NCBI GenBank assembly: GCA_002410555.1
Contig: DHSR01000040.1
Location: 760 to 8,647 of the forward strand
Direction: 5' to 3'
DNA from: Bacteroidales bacterium UBA5281
Lineage (GTDB): Bacteria; Bacteroidota; Bacteroidia; Bacteroidales; Lentimicrobiaceae
DNA length: 7,888 bases
Below are positions 1 to 7,797 of this stretch, piece after piece. Each line of letters begins with the position of its first letter. Within the stretch, counting starts at the first letter, position 1. Under the pieces are notes generated by a model, which was not told the DNA's origin, ran no database searches, and saw nothing but the letters and a program-made list of their open reading frames with translations. The translations under genes and the position numbers were made by a program.

Positions 1-50
1 AAAAAAAGAGTTTTTATACTGAGCTCATTAATATTTGTTTAAGAAGTCCG

Positions 51-93
51 TGGAAAAATTGTTATTCATTAGAAGCCACAACAATTTTTACCA
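51..93. repeat. Imperfect inverted repeat upstream of the protease gene
   Basis: Bases 54-63 (AAAAATTGTT) are the exact reverse complement of bases 80-89 (AACAATTTTT). The flanking TGG (51-53) and CCA (91-93) extend the stem across one unpaired A at 90. The loop is 16 bases. The right arm ends in five T, so this could act as a weak terminator for a gene to the left of the window. It is A+T-rich and no upstream gene is visible, so the role is open. Confidence 0.4.
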
Positions 94-155
94 TTCATCC
101 ATCAGCAAAGGAGTATTTTTATTTAAAATCATTCTAAACTGTAATAAATTGTGGT

Positions 156-191
156 TTTGCCCTGAATCATTTTAAATTTTAACTATTTTTG
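156..191 (+). promoter_or_regulatory. Candidate Bacteroidota-type promoter for the C25 protease
   Basis: TATTTTTG at 184-191 matches the Bacteroidota -7 consensus TAnnTTTG at every fixed base. A TTTG at 156-159 could be the -33 element, but the 24-base spacer is a few bases longer than the usual 19-21. Transcription would start a few bases after 191, leaving an untranslated leader of about 80 bases before the ATG at 277. The motif is short and the DNA is T-rich, so chance occurrence is possible. Its position and strand fit well. Confidence 0.45.
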
Positions 192-276
192 CGATAATTA
201 GTGAACCTGTTTCATTATCAGTTCATTAATTGGGTTTCGATGCAAAAAAAATTTACTTAATCACCAAAACAACACC

Positions 277-3200
277 ATGAAGACAACTTTACCTGCCTCT
301 TTAAAGCTAAAGGGATTGGCTTTTGGCCTTACCGCATTTATGGCGGTTTTTTTAATCAGCAATGTACAGGCTACTAATTATCAGTATACTGACAGTTGGG
401 GCAAACAGGGGCTGAGCATAAATCAGCAGCGGGCTGAGGGATTAAACCTGACCTTTTCTATTCAGAATTTTAGTTTTGAGAATCGTGAAGTGAACGGTGA
501 AATCATGACCGGCATCTTATTTTCGGAATCATTGCTGCAAAACGAAGCGGGAGCACCCGATTTGCCCGGATTTTCACGTTATATTGCCATTCCTGAAGGT
601 GCAACTGCTGTGGTAGAAATTGTAAACATGCGTACGGAACATTTTTATAATATTGAAATGGCTCCGGCACCGGTTATCCCGCTGGATACCGATCAAAACC
701 CTCTGCACTTTGAAAAAAACATTGAAATTTATGCCCGGGATGCTTTTTATCCTGCTCAGCCGGTAACTTTAGGTGATTTTACACAGATCAGGGGTGTTGA
801 TGTTGCCATGCTCGGCATTCAACCTTATCAATACAATCCGGTAACCAAAGAACTGATCGTTTACCGTGACCTTGAAATCAACATTACCTTTGAAGGAGGC
901 AGTCGTACCTTCGGCACCGACAAATACCGCAGCCCCTGGTGGGACGAACTGATGTCTGATGCTATTTTCAACTTTGAATCACTGCCCGAAATTGATTATT
1001 CACAGCGCGCCCGCTCCTATGAGCGCAGCACCGGCTACGATTATCTGATTATTGTGCCCAATGACCCCGTTTTTATGCAATGGGCCGATTCCATCAAAAC
1101 TTTCCGCATGGAAGAAGGCATTTACACGGGCATTGTTGCTCTTTCAGAAATCGGTACCAATGTTAATCCTTCTACTCTCGAGCAATACATCAACAATGCC
1201 TACAATACCTGGGACATTCCCCCTACTGCCGTATTGTTGTTGGGCGATTACGGTTCAAACAATGCCAATAGCATTACCTCACCCATTTACAATAACTATT
1301 GTGTATCCGACAATATTCTGGCCGATGTTAATGGCAATTCTATGCCCGACATTATTTTTGCCCGCATTACAGCGCAGAATGCAGATCAACTGGCCTCTAT
1401 GGTGGGCCGTTTTATAAAATATGAGCGTACCCCGCCCACCAATCCAACTTTCTATGCCCGTCCTGTAACAGCCCTGGGTTGGCAAACCGAGCGCTGGTTT
1501 CAGATTTGTTCTGAAGTCGTGGGTGGCTTCTGGAAAAACGCTATGGGCAAAACTCCCGTGCGCATCAACGAAGTGTATCAGGGCAACCCTGGAAATATAT
1601 GGTCAACAGCCACCAATACCAGTACTGTAGTGGGCGTTTTCGGTCCCAATGGTCTGGGTTATATCCCGGCTTCGCCCTCAGAATTGGGCAACTGGAGAGG
1701 CGGCACCGCTACCATGATCAACAATGCGCTTAACGAAGGATCGTTTATGCTGATGCACCGCGACCACGGTATGGAAACCGGCTGGGGCGAACCTTCTTAT
1801 ACCAACAGCAACATAAACGGGCTCACCAACACTGACCTTTGTTTTGTGCTTTCCATCAATTGTCTTACCGGAAAATACAACTGGGGTAACGAAAGTTTTA
1901 CAGAGAAATTTCACCGTTATACCTATAATAGTCAACCGGCAGGTGCTCTTGGCCTCACCGCCGCGTCCGAAGTTTCTTATTCATTTGTGAATGATGTGTA
2001 TGTATGGGGTATGATGGACAATATGTGGCCGATCTTTATGCCACAATATGGTTCAACACCTGCTGAACGCGGTGTTTTGCCTGCATTTGGCAATGCTGCC
2101 GGTAAATATTTCCTTCGCCAGTCGAACTGGCCATACAATACCAACAACAAGGAAGTAACCTACCATCTCTTCCATCATCATGGCGATGCTTTTCTTAATG
2201 TCTGCACGGAAGTTCCCCAAACGCTCACGGCACAATTTGAACCCACCATTTATGAAGGTCAGACTGAGGTGGTCATTACAGCAACACCCAGCGCTAAGGT
2301 AACCCTTACAGCTAATGGTCAGATACTGGGTACCGGCACAACGGGTTTCATCAATACCATCACCATTACCATCCCTCCTCAGGAAGTTGGAACAAAGGTA
2401 AAAGTAGTAGTTACCCGACCCAATTGTAACCGTTATTATGGTAGTTTTGAAGTCATTCCAATGGTTACCGCTTCGGTGGCAGGTGAAGATGCATTGATAT
2501 GTGAAGGACTTGAATATCAATTAAATGGTCAAGCCGTGAATTACACTGATTTGTTGTGGGAAACCTCCGGTACCGGTACCTTTAATGATGCCACTATTTT
2601 AGATCCCATTTATACCCCCGGTGAAGAAGATATTCTGGCTGGTGAAGTGATGCTTTCTCTCACCGCTTTTAATCCTGATGTAAATGATTCTACCGATTAT
2701 ATGACACTTTCTATCAGGCTGGCTCCTGAGGTTTTTGCCGGCACTGATAATGGGATTTGTGCAGATGCTGGTTATAGTGCGGTGGATGCTACTGCCGAAA
2801 ATTATACAGAGCTAATCTGGACTACAAACGGCACAGGTACTTTTGATGATGCTGCCCAGGTAAATCCCCGCTATCTTCCCGGTGAAGAAGACATTACTGC
2901 CGGGTTAGTGTTACTTACACTTACAGCTTCCAATGATGTTTGTGAACCGGTAAGCAGTGAGGTAACGATTTTTATCAGACCTCTGCCTCTACCTGTAATC
3001 GAAGGTGAAGGTGAAGCCTGCCAATGGTCAGCAGATAATTTTTATACCGCTTCTACTGCTGAAAATGCATACAGTTGGGAAATAACAGGTGGAACCATAA
3101 TTGAAGGTGCGCAAAGTCCATTGGTAAATGTTACCTGGGATGAAGCAGGAACGGGAATGCTTAGTCTGAATGAAACCAATGAGTATGGTTGTCAGGCAGC

Positions 3201-3981
3201 TACAACATTTGAAGTAATGGTAGCTCCCGCCCCTGTGCCGGCAATTAATGGACAAGAGGTAGTTTGCGCCAACAGTTCTGACCTTGTATATACTTCACCT
3301 TTGGTTGAAGGCAATACTTACCAATGGGTGGTTACCGGAGGGGAAATTACTGAAGGTGCCGGCACCAATAGTATTACTGTAAACTGGTTCGGAAACGGCA
3401 GTGGCATTGTAAATTTGGTTCAGCTTGATCCTGTTTCTACCTGCTCGGCTTCTGTTGAGTATAATGTGCTGGTCGATTCTCCTGTACCCGTGCTGGTTAG
3501 CGATACCACCATCTGCATCAATCATACCATTACCATACCTGCCGAAAGTGGTTATATCGCTTATGATTGGTCTAATGGTGAAACAGGTGAAACATTAACC
3601 ATTAGTGGAGATGAGCAGGGGCTAAATACAACAACTTACGATTTGGTGGTTACCGATGATAAAGATTGCCAGGGAACAGCTTCGGTTACGGTTACCGTTG
3701 AAGCATGTACCGGACTTGCTGAAATTCAAAGCCAGTTGAAGATATCCATCTATCCAAATCCCAACAATGGTGAATTTGCCCTTGAAATTGACAATGCTCC
3801 CACGGGTGAAGTCAATTTAAGCATCGTAAACGCAGTAGGAGAGATGGTACATACCGGCAGGTTTGTGATTACGCAGACCAAACATCAGGAAAAAATCAAT
3901 GTCAATCTCAAAGGCGGGGTTTACTTCCTGAAAATGGATACTGCCAGCGGTAAACTCGTTCATAAACTTATTGTTAAATAA
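277..3981 (+). CDS. Secreted gingipain-like C25 cysteine protease with Ig/PKD-like repeats and T9SS sorting domain
   Basis: A 1234-residue secreted cysteine endopeptidase related to gingipains (family C25), exported by Sec and then by the type IX system to the surface or medium. Residues 1-32 form a signal peptide with a hydrophobic core and likely cleavage after VQA. Residues ~60-250 resemble the C25 propeptide. The catalytic domain spans ~254-640: the HG pair at H497-G498 (HRDHG) and C529 (SINCLTGKY) sit where the His/Cys dyad is expected, followed by a GALGLTAASE segment like the one after the gingipain cysteine. Residues ~648-727 resemble the C25 Ig-like domain. Two near-identical domains follow (~731-900), then two PKD-like domains (~905-1066) and a fifth Ig-like domain (~1067-1143). 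Residues ~1150-1234 are a type A sorting domain (SIYPNPNNGEF, then GVYFLKM and a final KLIVK). The ATG lies in an A-rich context just before the signal peptide. Substrate specificity (Arg or Lys) cannot be read, so no rgp/kgp symbol is given. It is monocistronic, judging by its own promoter and terminator. Confidence 0.93.
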   Translation: MKTTLPASLKLKGLAFGLTAFMAVFLISNVQATNYQYTDSWGKQGLSINQQRAEGLNLTFSIQNFSFENREVNGEIMTGILFSESLLQNEAGAPDLPGFSRYIAIPEGATAVVEIVNMRTEHFYNIEMAPAPVIPLDTDQNPLHFEKNIEIYARDAFYPAQPVTLGDFTQIRGVDVAMLGIQPYQYNPVTKELIVYRDLEINITFEGGSRTFGTDKYRSPWWDELMSDAIFNFESLPEIDYSQRARSYERSTGYDYLIIVPNDPVFMQWADSIKTFRMEEGIYTGIVALSEIGTNVNPSTLEQYINNAYNTWDIPPTAVLLLGDYGSNNANSITSPIYNNYCVSDNILADVNGNSMPDIIFARITAQNADQLASMVGRFIKYERTPPTNPTFYARPVTALGWQTERWFQICSEVVGGFWKNAMGKTPVRINEVYQGNPGNIWSTATNTSTVVGVFGPNGLGYIPASPSELGNWRGGTATMINNALNEGSFMLMHRDHGMETGWGEPSYTNSNINGLTNTDLCFVLSINCLTGKYNWGNESFTEKFHRYTYNSQPAGALGLTAASEVSYSFVNDVYVWGMMDNMWPIFMPQYGSTPAERGVLPAFGNAAGKYFLRQSNWPYNTNNKEVTYHLFHHHGDAFLNVCTEVPQTLTAQFEPTIYEGQTEVVITATPSAKVTLTANGQILGTGTTGFINTITITIPPQEVGTKVKVVVTRPNCNRYYGSFEVIPMVTASVAGEDALICEGLEYQLNGQAVNYTDLLWETSGTGTFNDATILDPIYTPGEEDILAGEVMLSLTAFNPDVNDSTDYMTLSIRLAPEVFAGTDNGICADAGYSAVDATAENYTELIWTTNGTGTFDDAAQVNPRYLPGEEDITAGLVLLTLTASNDVCEPVSSEVTIFIRPLPLPVIEGEGEACQWSADNFYTASTAENAYSWEITGGTIIEGAQSPLVNVTWDEAGTGMLSLNETNEYGCQAATTFEVMVAPAPVPAINGQEVVCANSSDLVYTSPLVEGNTYQWVVTGGEITEGAGTNSITVNWFGNGSGIVNLVQLDPVSTCSASVEYNVLVDSPVPVLVSDTTICINHTITIPAESGYIAYDWSNGETGETLTISGDEQGLNTTTYDLVVTDDKDCQGTASVTVTVEACTGLAEIQSQLKISIYPNPNNGEFALEIDNAPTGEVNLSIVNAVGEMVHTGRFVITQTKHQEKINVNLKGGVYFLKMDTASGKLVHKLIVK
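2539..2928 (+). repeat. Tandem duplicated Ig-like domain inside the protease
   Basis: Residues 755-797 and 842-884 of the protease align without gaps at 28 of 43 positions by hand count. Shared landmarks are NYT, W, GTGTF, YxPGEEDI and LTA. The parent domains run roughly from residue 731 to 815 and from 818 to 900. Such modules are common in large Bacteroidota surface proteins and probably act as spacers or ligand-binding stalks between catalytic and sorting domains. The moderate divergence argues for an old duplication. Confidence 0.75.
2989..3474 (+). repeat. Second pair of PKD-like repeats inside the protease
   Basis: Residues ~905-982 and ~984-1066 share the pattern aromatic-x-W-x-hydrophobic-TGG-x-I-x-EGA, then a VxW strand (NVTW, TVNW) and a GxG turn, which is typical of PKD-like beta-sandwich domains. 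They are clearly different from the preceding pair of domains. Likely role is as an extracellular spacer or in substrate/carbohydrate binding; nothing in the sequence shows a specific ligand. Confidence 0.6.
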
Positions 3982-4005
3982 ATAAGGTGTAACAAAGCTG
4001 ATAAG

Positions 4006-4038
4006 AAAAGGCTTGCTGTAAGTAGCAGGCCTTTTTTT
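4006..4038 (+). terminator. Intrinsic terminator after the protease gene
   Basis: Bases 4006-4017 pair with 4024-4035 to give a 12-bp stem containing one G-U wobble (4013 with 4028), around the six-base loop GTAAGT. Seven T run from 4032 to 4038. The hairpin begins 24 bases after the protease stop codon. It separates the protease from the kinase-regulator unit, and the run of A at the 5' side could give some termination from the other strand as well. Confidence 0.85.
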
Positions 4039-4138
4039 GCATTTTATAGGTTACCTTTTGATGAATCTGCCATTAATCTGTAACCACCTTTCCGAAGGCT
4101 GACAGATAAAGGTTTATTACCCTTAAATATAAACACCA

Positions 4139-6217
4139 TTGGTAACAGGCATACCCAAAATTCTTATTGTTGACGATATTGAAGTCAACCTGATATTACT
4201 CGAAACTTTGCTACGCCGGGAGAATGTTTCAGTGTATACTGCCACTGCCGGAATTAAAGCCATTGATTTAGCCAACAAACATGAATTTGCCCTTATCCTG
4301 CTCGATGTTTCCATGCCGGTAATCAATGGGTATCAACTGGCTGAAAAGATAAGAGAGGAGAGTATGAATATACACACTCCGATTATTTTTATTTCAGCCA
4401 TCCTTTACGATCAGCAAAGCATAAAACGGGGTTATGAGGTGGGTGCGGTGGATTATCTCACCAAACCATTTCAGAATGATATTTTACTTAGCAAAGTGCG
4501 TATTTTTACGAAACTATATCAGCAAAATAAAGAAATTCAGCAAAAAGGTACAGCGCTCAATGAAAGTGTGATAAAATATAAACAGGCTGAAGCTTCCCTT
4601 CAGATAAAGTACAATTTCGAGAAAGCCGTTTCGCTGGCTTCGGCCCGGTTTTCAGGCAATTTTGATATCGAAAGTTCGATTGAATTTATGTTGCGCGATC
4701 TTATTGCCCTGAGCAATGCTTCAACCGCTAGTATGCTTGGCTTTATTCCGGATATGATAAATATGACAGTTTCGGGTGAAGTATTACACCAGCCTTATCC
4801 CCCTCACATTATTGATGAGGCCAGGGAGCATTTGTTAAAAGTATTCCGATTAAATAAACAACGGGGTGATAATTTATTGGTGAGCTTAACGGATATTAAT
4901 GGCCCCTGGAAACCACTTCAACATGAATTCAATGCCTCCGATCCGTTTTCTTTAGCTATACCTGTTAATATGGCAGATGAGATTGCGGCTTGCCTCATAC
5001 TCACCAGTTGTCCGGGATTGGGAGCCCAGACCGGAAATGATCTTCGCTCATTTGTGGTTTTTGGAACCATTGCAGGCAATGCACTGGAGCGCAATAGTAC
5101 CCGCCGGGCGCTCGAACTCAGTGAGGCGAATTACAGAAGTTATATACAAAATGCTCCGGATGGTATTCTGGTCATTGATCCGAGGGGAAGAATAAAAGAA
5201 TGTAACCCTGCTGCTGCAAACATATTTGAAATTCCTGCCCGTACACTCATTGATATTCATTTGTTGAAGCCTGGTTTACCGTTTAATATGACGGGAATTG
5301 CCGCCTGTTTTGATGAATTTACCCGTAAAAACTTATCATCAGGCGAGTTTTATGTTCAGACCCAAACACATAAAAAGACAATCAAAGCCGACAGTACTTT
5401 TCTTCCCGGCGGGGATATGATTGTATTTTGTACCGATGTGTCAGCCGAACGGGAAATGGAGAAACATCTTATACATAATGAGCGAATGGTTGGCATAGGT
5501 GAAATGGCTGCCGGAATAGCCCATGAAATCAACCAGCCCCTGAACACCATTGCTTTTGGGATAGACAACCTGATGGCCGCCATAGAGACAGGCAAGGCTG
5601 ACGCTGCCTATGTTAAGGAAAAGTCGGGGAAACTATTCGATAGCATTGACCGCATGCGTAACATTATCGATCATGTACGAACTTTTTCACGAAGTAATGA
5701 TGATTACATTCCAACGCTCTTCAGTGTAAATGAATCCATAATGAATGCACTTTCATTGGTAAATGCGCAATATTCTGCTCATGGCATTGAATTATTTACC
5801 AACTTATCGCCCGATGAGCAGGTTGTGATTCAAGGAAATACCTACAAAATTGAGCAGGTAATGCTGAATTTATTGTCCAATGCCCGGGACGCAATTGAAG
5901 AAAAAAATGCCAATCATAAAGCGCCGGAGGAAGCGGGTATATATATCAGTAGTGAAAATCAGAAAGATGTTGTGATTATTAAGGTTGAAGACACCGGAAA
6001 AGGCATTGATCACCGCCACATGGCCCTGCTTACCACTCCTTTTTACACCACCAAAGAAACAGGTAAAGGTACAGGCCTGGGGCTGGCTATTTCTTACGGC
6101 ATCATCAAAGACCATAAAGGAAGCCTCAGTTTCTACAGTGAGCCGGGACAAAGAACCCGGGCTGAGATTGTGCTTCCACTTTATATTAAACCCAAAAGTG
6201 ATACTTTAAATGCCTGA
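4139..6217 (+). CDS. Soluble histidine kinase with N-terminal receiver (REC-GAF-PAS-HisKA-HATPase)
   Basis: A 692-residue cytoplasmic sensor kinase with no signal peptide or membrane segment. Residues ~6-123 form a receiver with acidic D12/D13, phosphoacceptor D56 (LLDVSMP), S86 and K109 (TKP), so it looks active. A short helical linker (~124-160) leads to a divergent GAF-like domain (~165-320) and a PAS domain (~328-440). The HisKA H-box has H462 in AHEINQPLN, like the NtrB/DctB group of kinases that pair with NtrC-type regulators. The ATPase domain has the N box (N577/N581), DTGKGI (618-623), TPFYTTK (633-639) and GKGTGLGL (642-649). The start is TTG, the only standard start between the in-frame stop at 4130-4132 and the receiver's first strand. 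No Shine-Dalgarno sequence or convincing promoter is seen in the ~100 bases upstream. It lies 2 bases before its likely partner regulator, so the two are presumably cotranscribed. The signal sensed by GAF/PAS is unknown. Confidence 0.93.
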   Translation: MVTGIPKILIVDDIEVNLILLETLLRRENVSVYTATAGIKAIDLANKHEFALILLDVSMPVINGYQLAEKIREESMNIHTPIIFISAILYDQQSIKRGYEVGAVDYLTKPFQNDILLSKVRIFTKLYQQNKEIQQKGTALNESVIKYKQAEASLQIKYNFEKAVSLASARFSGNFDIESSIEFMLRDLIALSNASTASMLGFIPDMINMTVSGEVLHQPYPPHIIDEAREHLLKVFRLNKQRGDNLLVSLTDINGPWKPLQHEFNASDPFSLAIPVNMADEIAACLILTSCPGLGAQTGNDLRSFVVFGTIAGNALERNSTRRALELSEANYRSYIQNAPDGILVIDPRGRIKECNPAAANIFEIPARTLIDIHLLKPGLPFNMTGIAACFDEFTRKNLSSGEFYVQTQTHKKTIKADSTFLPGGDMIVFCTDVSAEREMEKHLIHNERMVGIGEMAAGIAHEINQPLNTIAFGIDNLMAAIETGKADAAYVKEKSGKLFDSIDRMRNIIDHVRTFSRSNDDYIPTLFSVNESIMNALSLVNAQYSAHGIELFTNLSPDEQVVIQGNTYKIEQVMLNLLSNARDAIEEKNANHKAPEEAGIYISSENQKDVVIIKVEDTGKGIDHRHMALLTTPFYTTKETGKGTGLGLAISYGIIKDHKGSLSFYSEPGQRTRAEIVLPLYIKPKSDTLNA

Positions 6218-6219
6218 TT

Positions 6220-7605
6220 ATGAATAAGACTAAACTTCGGGTGTTGGTTTTGGACGATGAAACCGACTTTACAGCAGAACTCAAGGAATTTCTCCAATTA
6301 CGTGATTTTGAAGTTTATACCGCCAACACGCCGGGAGAGGGCTTTGAAAGTCTGAGGCGACGGCCTTATGACCTGATGATTCTCGACATTCGATTGCCGG
6401 GAATGAGTGGCCTCGATATACTTAAACAGGTACGTAAACTTTATCCGGCAATGGAAGTCATCATCATTTCAGGTCATGGCGATATGGATACAGTGATTCA
6501 GGCAATGCGCGATGGTGCCATTGATTATCTGAGGAAACCTTTCCGGCACGTTGATATTCAGCTTTCTATTGAGCGGACAGAAAAATATCTGAAGTTATAC
6601 CGGGAGTTTTGTGAAATTCAGGACCGGCATTCTCTTATTTCTGGCGAGCTGGAACGCATGATTGACCGTACGTTTATCGGTGAAAGTCATGCCATACGTA
6701 AGGTGCTTGACCTGGCCAATACCGCTGCCCGCTATCCTTCAACCAATGTGCTGGTGACCGGAGAAAGTGGCACCGGAAAAGAGATTGTTGCGCGCATCAT
6801 ACACTATGCAAGTAAGCAGGCAAAGGAGCCTTTCTGTGCCGTAAACAGCAGCGCAGTAAGCGATTCATTGCTCGAAAGTGAGTTTTTTGGTCACGTGAAA
6901 GGTTCATTTACCGGAGCCATCACGGATAAAAAGGGCTATTTTGAAATGGCCAACAACGGTACACTTTTTTTAGATGAAATTGCCGATATGCCTTTCGCCC
7001 TGCAGGCAAAATTATTAAGGGCCATCGAAGAGAAAACTATAAAAAAGGTTGGAGGCAGTGAAGAAATTCAGGTGGATTTCCGCATTATTGCAGCCACCAA
7101 CCATCAGGTAGAGCAACTGATTGAGAGCAGACAATTCCGTTTGGACCTCTTTCACCGTCTGAATACCCTGACCATTCACATCCCTCCATTGCGCGAACGG
7201 CCCGAAGATATTGAGCCACTACTGCAATATTTTGTGAATCATTTTGCAATTAAGCTGAACAAACCATTGCCCGAAGTCAATGCTCAGCTTGTAGAGAGCC
7301 TCAAAGGTTATGGTTTTCCGGGAAATGTAAGAGAATTGCGTAATATGGTGGAAAAAGCCATGATTTTTTGCAATTCTCAATCCCTCAGTCCCATTGATTT
7401 TCAATTGAATGGTCAAATACATGATCAAACGACCAAAAAAGTTGTCTTTAATCTCGAAGAACAGGAACAAAACCTCATACTTCAGGCATTGAACGATTGC
7501 GGGTACAATCAGGTAATGGCTGCGCGGATGCTCGGTATATCCAGGGATTCACTTATCCGCAGGATGAAAAAATATAATATAAAGATAATGAAGGAGCAGG
7601 ATTGA
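6220..7605 (+). CDS. NtrC-family sigma-54-dependent response regulator
   Basis: A 461-residue regulator with three domains. The receiver (~6-122) has D12/D13, phosphoacceptor D56 (LDIRLP), S84 and K107 (RKP). A helical linker (~123-150) leads to the AAA+ sigma-54 activation domain (~152-380). This has Walker A GESGTGKE (181-188), L1-loop GSFTGA (228-233), Walker B LFLDE (D252/E253), sensor I AATN (291-294), putative arginine fingers R307 and R313 (FRLDLFHRLN) and sensor II GNVREL (368-373). A Fis-type helix-turn-helix lies at ~412-451. Length and order are normal for NtrC/AtoC-like proteins. On phosphorylation, presumably by the kinase encoded 2 bases upstream, it would oligomerise and remodel sigma-54 RNA polymerase. 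The L1 motif has Ser in place of the first Ala of GAFTGA, while the critical T and second G are kept. The specific regulon cannot be read, and no ntrC or other symbol is justified. Confidence 0.95.
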   Translation: MNKTKLRVLVLDDETDFTAELKEFLQLRDFEVYTANTPGEGFESLRRRPYDLMILDIRLPGMSGLDILKQVRKLYPAMEVIIISGHGDMDTVIQAMRDGAIDYLRKPFRHVDIQLSIERTEKYLKLYREFCEIQDRHSLISGELERMIDRTFIGESHAIRKVLDLANTAARYPSTNVLVTGESGTGKEIVARIIHYASKQAKEPFCAVNSSAVSDSLLESEFFGHVKGSFTGAITDKKGYFEMANNGTLFLDEIADMPFALQAKLLRAIEEKTIKKVGGSEEIQVDFRIIAATNHQVEQLIESRQFRLDLFHRLNTLTIHIPPLRERPEDIEPLLQYFVNHFAIKLNKPLPEVNAQLVESLKGYGFPGNVRELRNMVEKAMIFCNSQSLSPIDFQLNGQIHDQTTKKVVFNLEEQEQNLILQALNDCGYNQVMAARMLGISRDSLIRRMKKYNIKIMKEQD

Positions 7606-7653
7606 GAATATTATTTTCCCGTGTCTGGTTTTACTATTGAGTCTTTTTGTTCA

Positions 7654-7666
7654 ACCCCGGAGGGGT
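7654..7666. repeat. GC-rich palindrome 1 of an intergenic repeat cluster
   Basis: ACCCC-GGA-GGGGT: a perfect 5-bp stem with a three-base loop. It is followed by GGTACTATGAATAA, a tail nearly repeated after palindrome 2. No T tract follows, so it is not a standard intrinsic terminator, although it may protect the 3' end of the regulator mRNA. Confidence 0.6.
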
Positions 7667-7679
7667 GGTACTATGAATA

Positions 7680-7735
7680 ACCCCCAGTGAAGCTTTCTTG
7701 AATGCGCCAGCATTAAAGTGAGCGGAATTGGGGGT
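7680..7735. repeat. Longer inverted repeat between the palindromes
   Basis: ACCCCCA at 7680-7686 is the reverse complement of TGGGGGT at 7729-7735, and a G-U pair (7687 with 7728) could extend the stem to 8. It encloses about 40 bases. TGAAGC occurs on both sides, at 7688-7693 and 7735-7740. This looks like a further stem of the same composite repeat element. Confidence 0.45.
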
Positions 7736-7757
7736 GAAGCAAAGTGAAATGAATTTC

Positions 7758-7774
7758 GAACCCCGGCGGGGTTC
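7758..7774. repeat. GC-rich palindrome 2 of the cluster
   Basis: GAACCCC-GGC-GGGGTTC: a perfect 7-bp stem with a three-base loop, near-identical in core to the palindrome at 7654-7666. It is followed at 7780-7793 by GGTACTATTCATAA. The repeated core plus tail marks it as a copy of a short repeated element rather than a chance hairpin. Confidence 0.65.
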
Positions 7775-7797
7775 AACCGGGTACTATTCATAAGTTT

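Noticed and set aside
1052..1417. 121-codon open frame on the plus strand inside the protease gene
   Set aside because: It overlaps the C25 catalytic domain in another frame, and its product resembles no protein family.
2053..2520. 155-codon open frame on the minus strand inside the protease gene
   Set aside because: It lies wholly within a strongly supported coding gene, has a low-complexity Cys/Ile-rich product with no recognisable domain, and is a frame shadow.
3986..3998. GG...GC pair after the protease stop as a sigma-54 promoter
   Set aside because: The spacing is 9 rather than 10 bases, it lacks TGG and TTGC, and it would be cut off by the terminator at 4006-4038.
4052..4060. TACCTTTTG as a -7 promoter element for the kinase gene
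   Set aside because: It has one extra base compared with TAnnTTTG, and the nearest TTTG upstream (4036-4039) is only 12 bases away and is part of the terminator T tract.
4087..4098. CCTT-TCCG-AAGG hairpin ahead of the kinase gene
   Set aside because: The stem is only four base pairs, which is expected by chance; no T tract or regulatory context.
7654..7774. The GC-rich palindromes as a CRISPR array or as the regulator's intrinsic terminator
   Set aside because: Spacing and unit sequence are irregular with no constant repeat-spacer pattern, and no T tract follows any stem.
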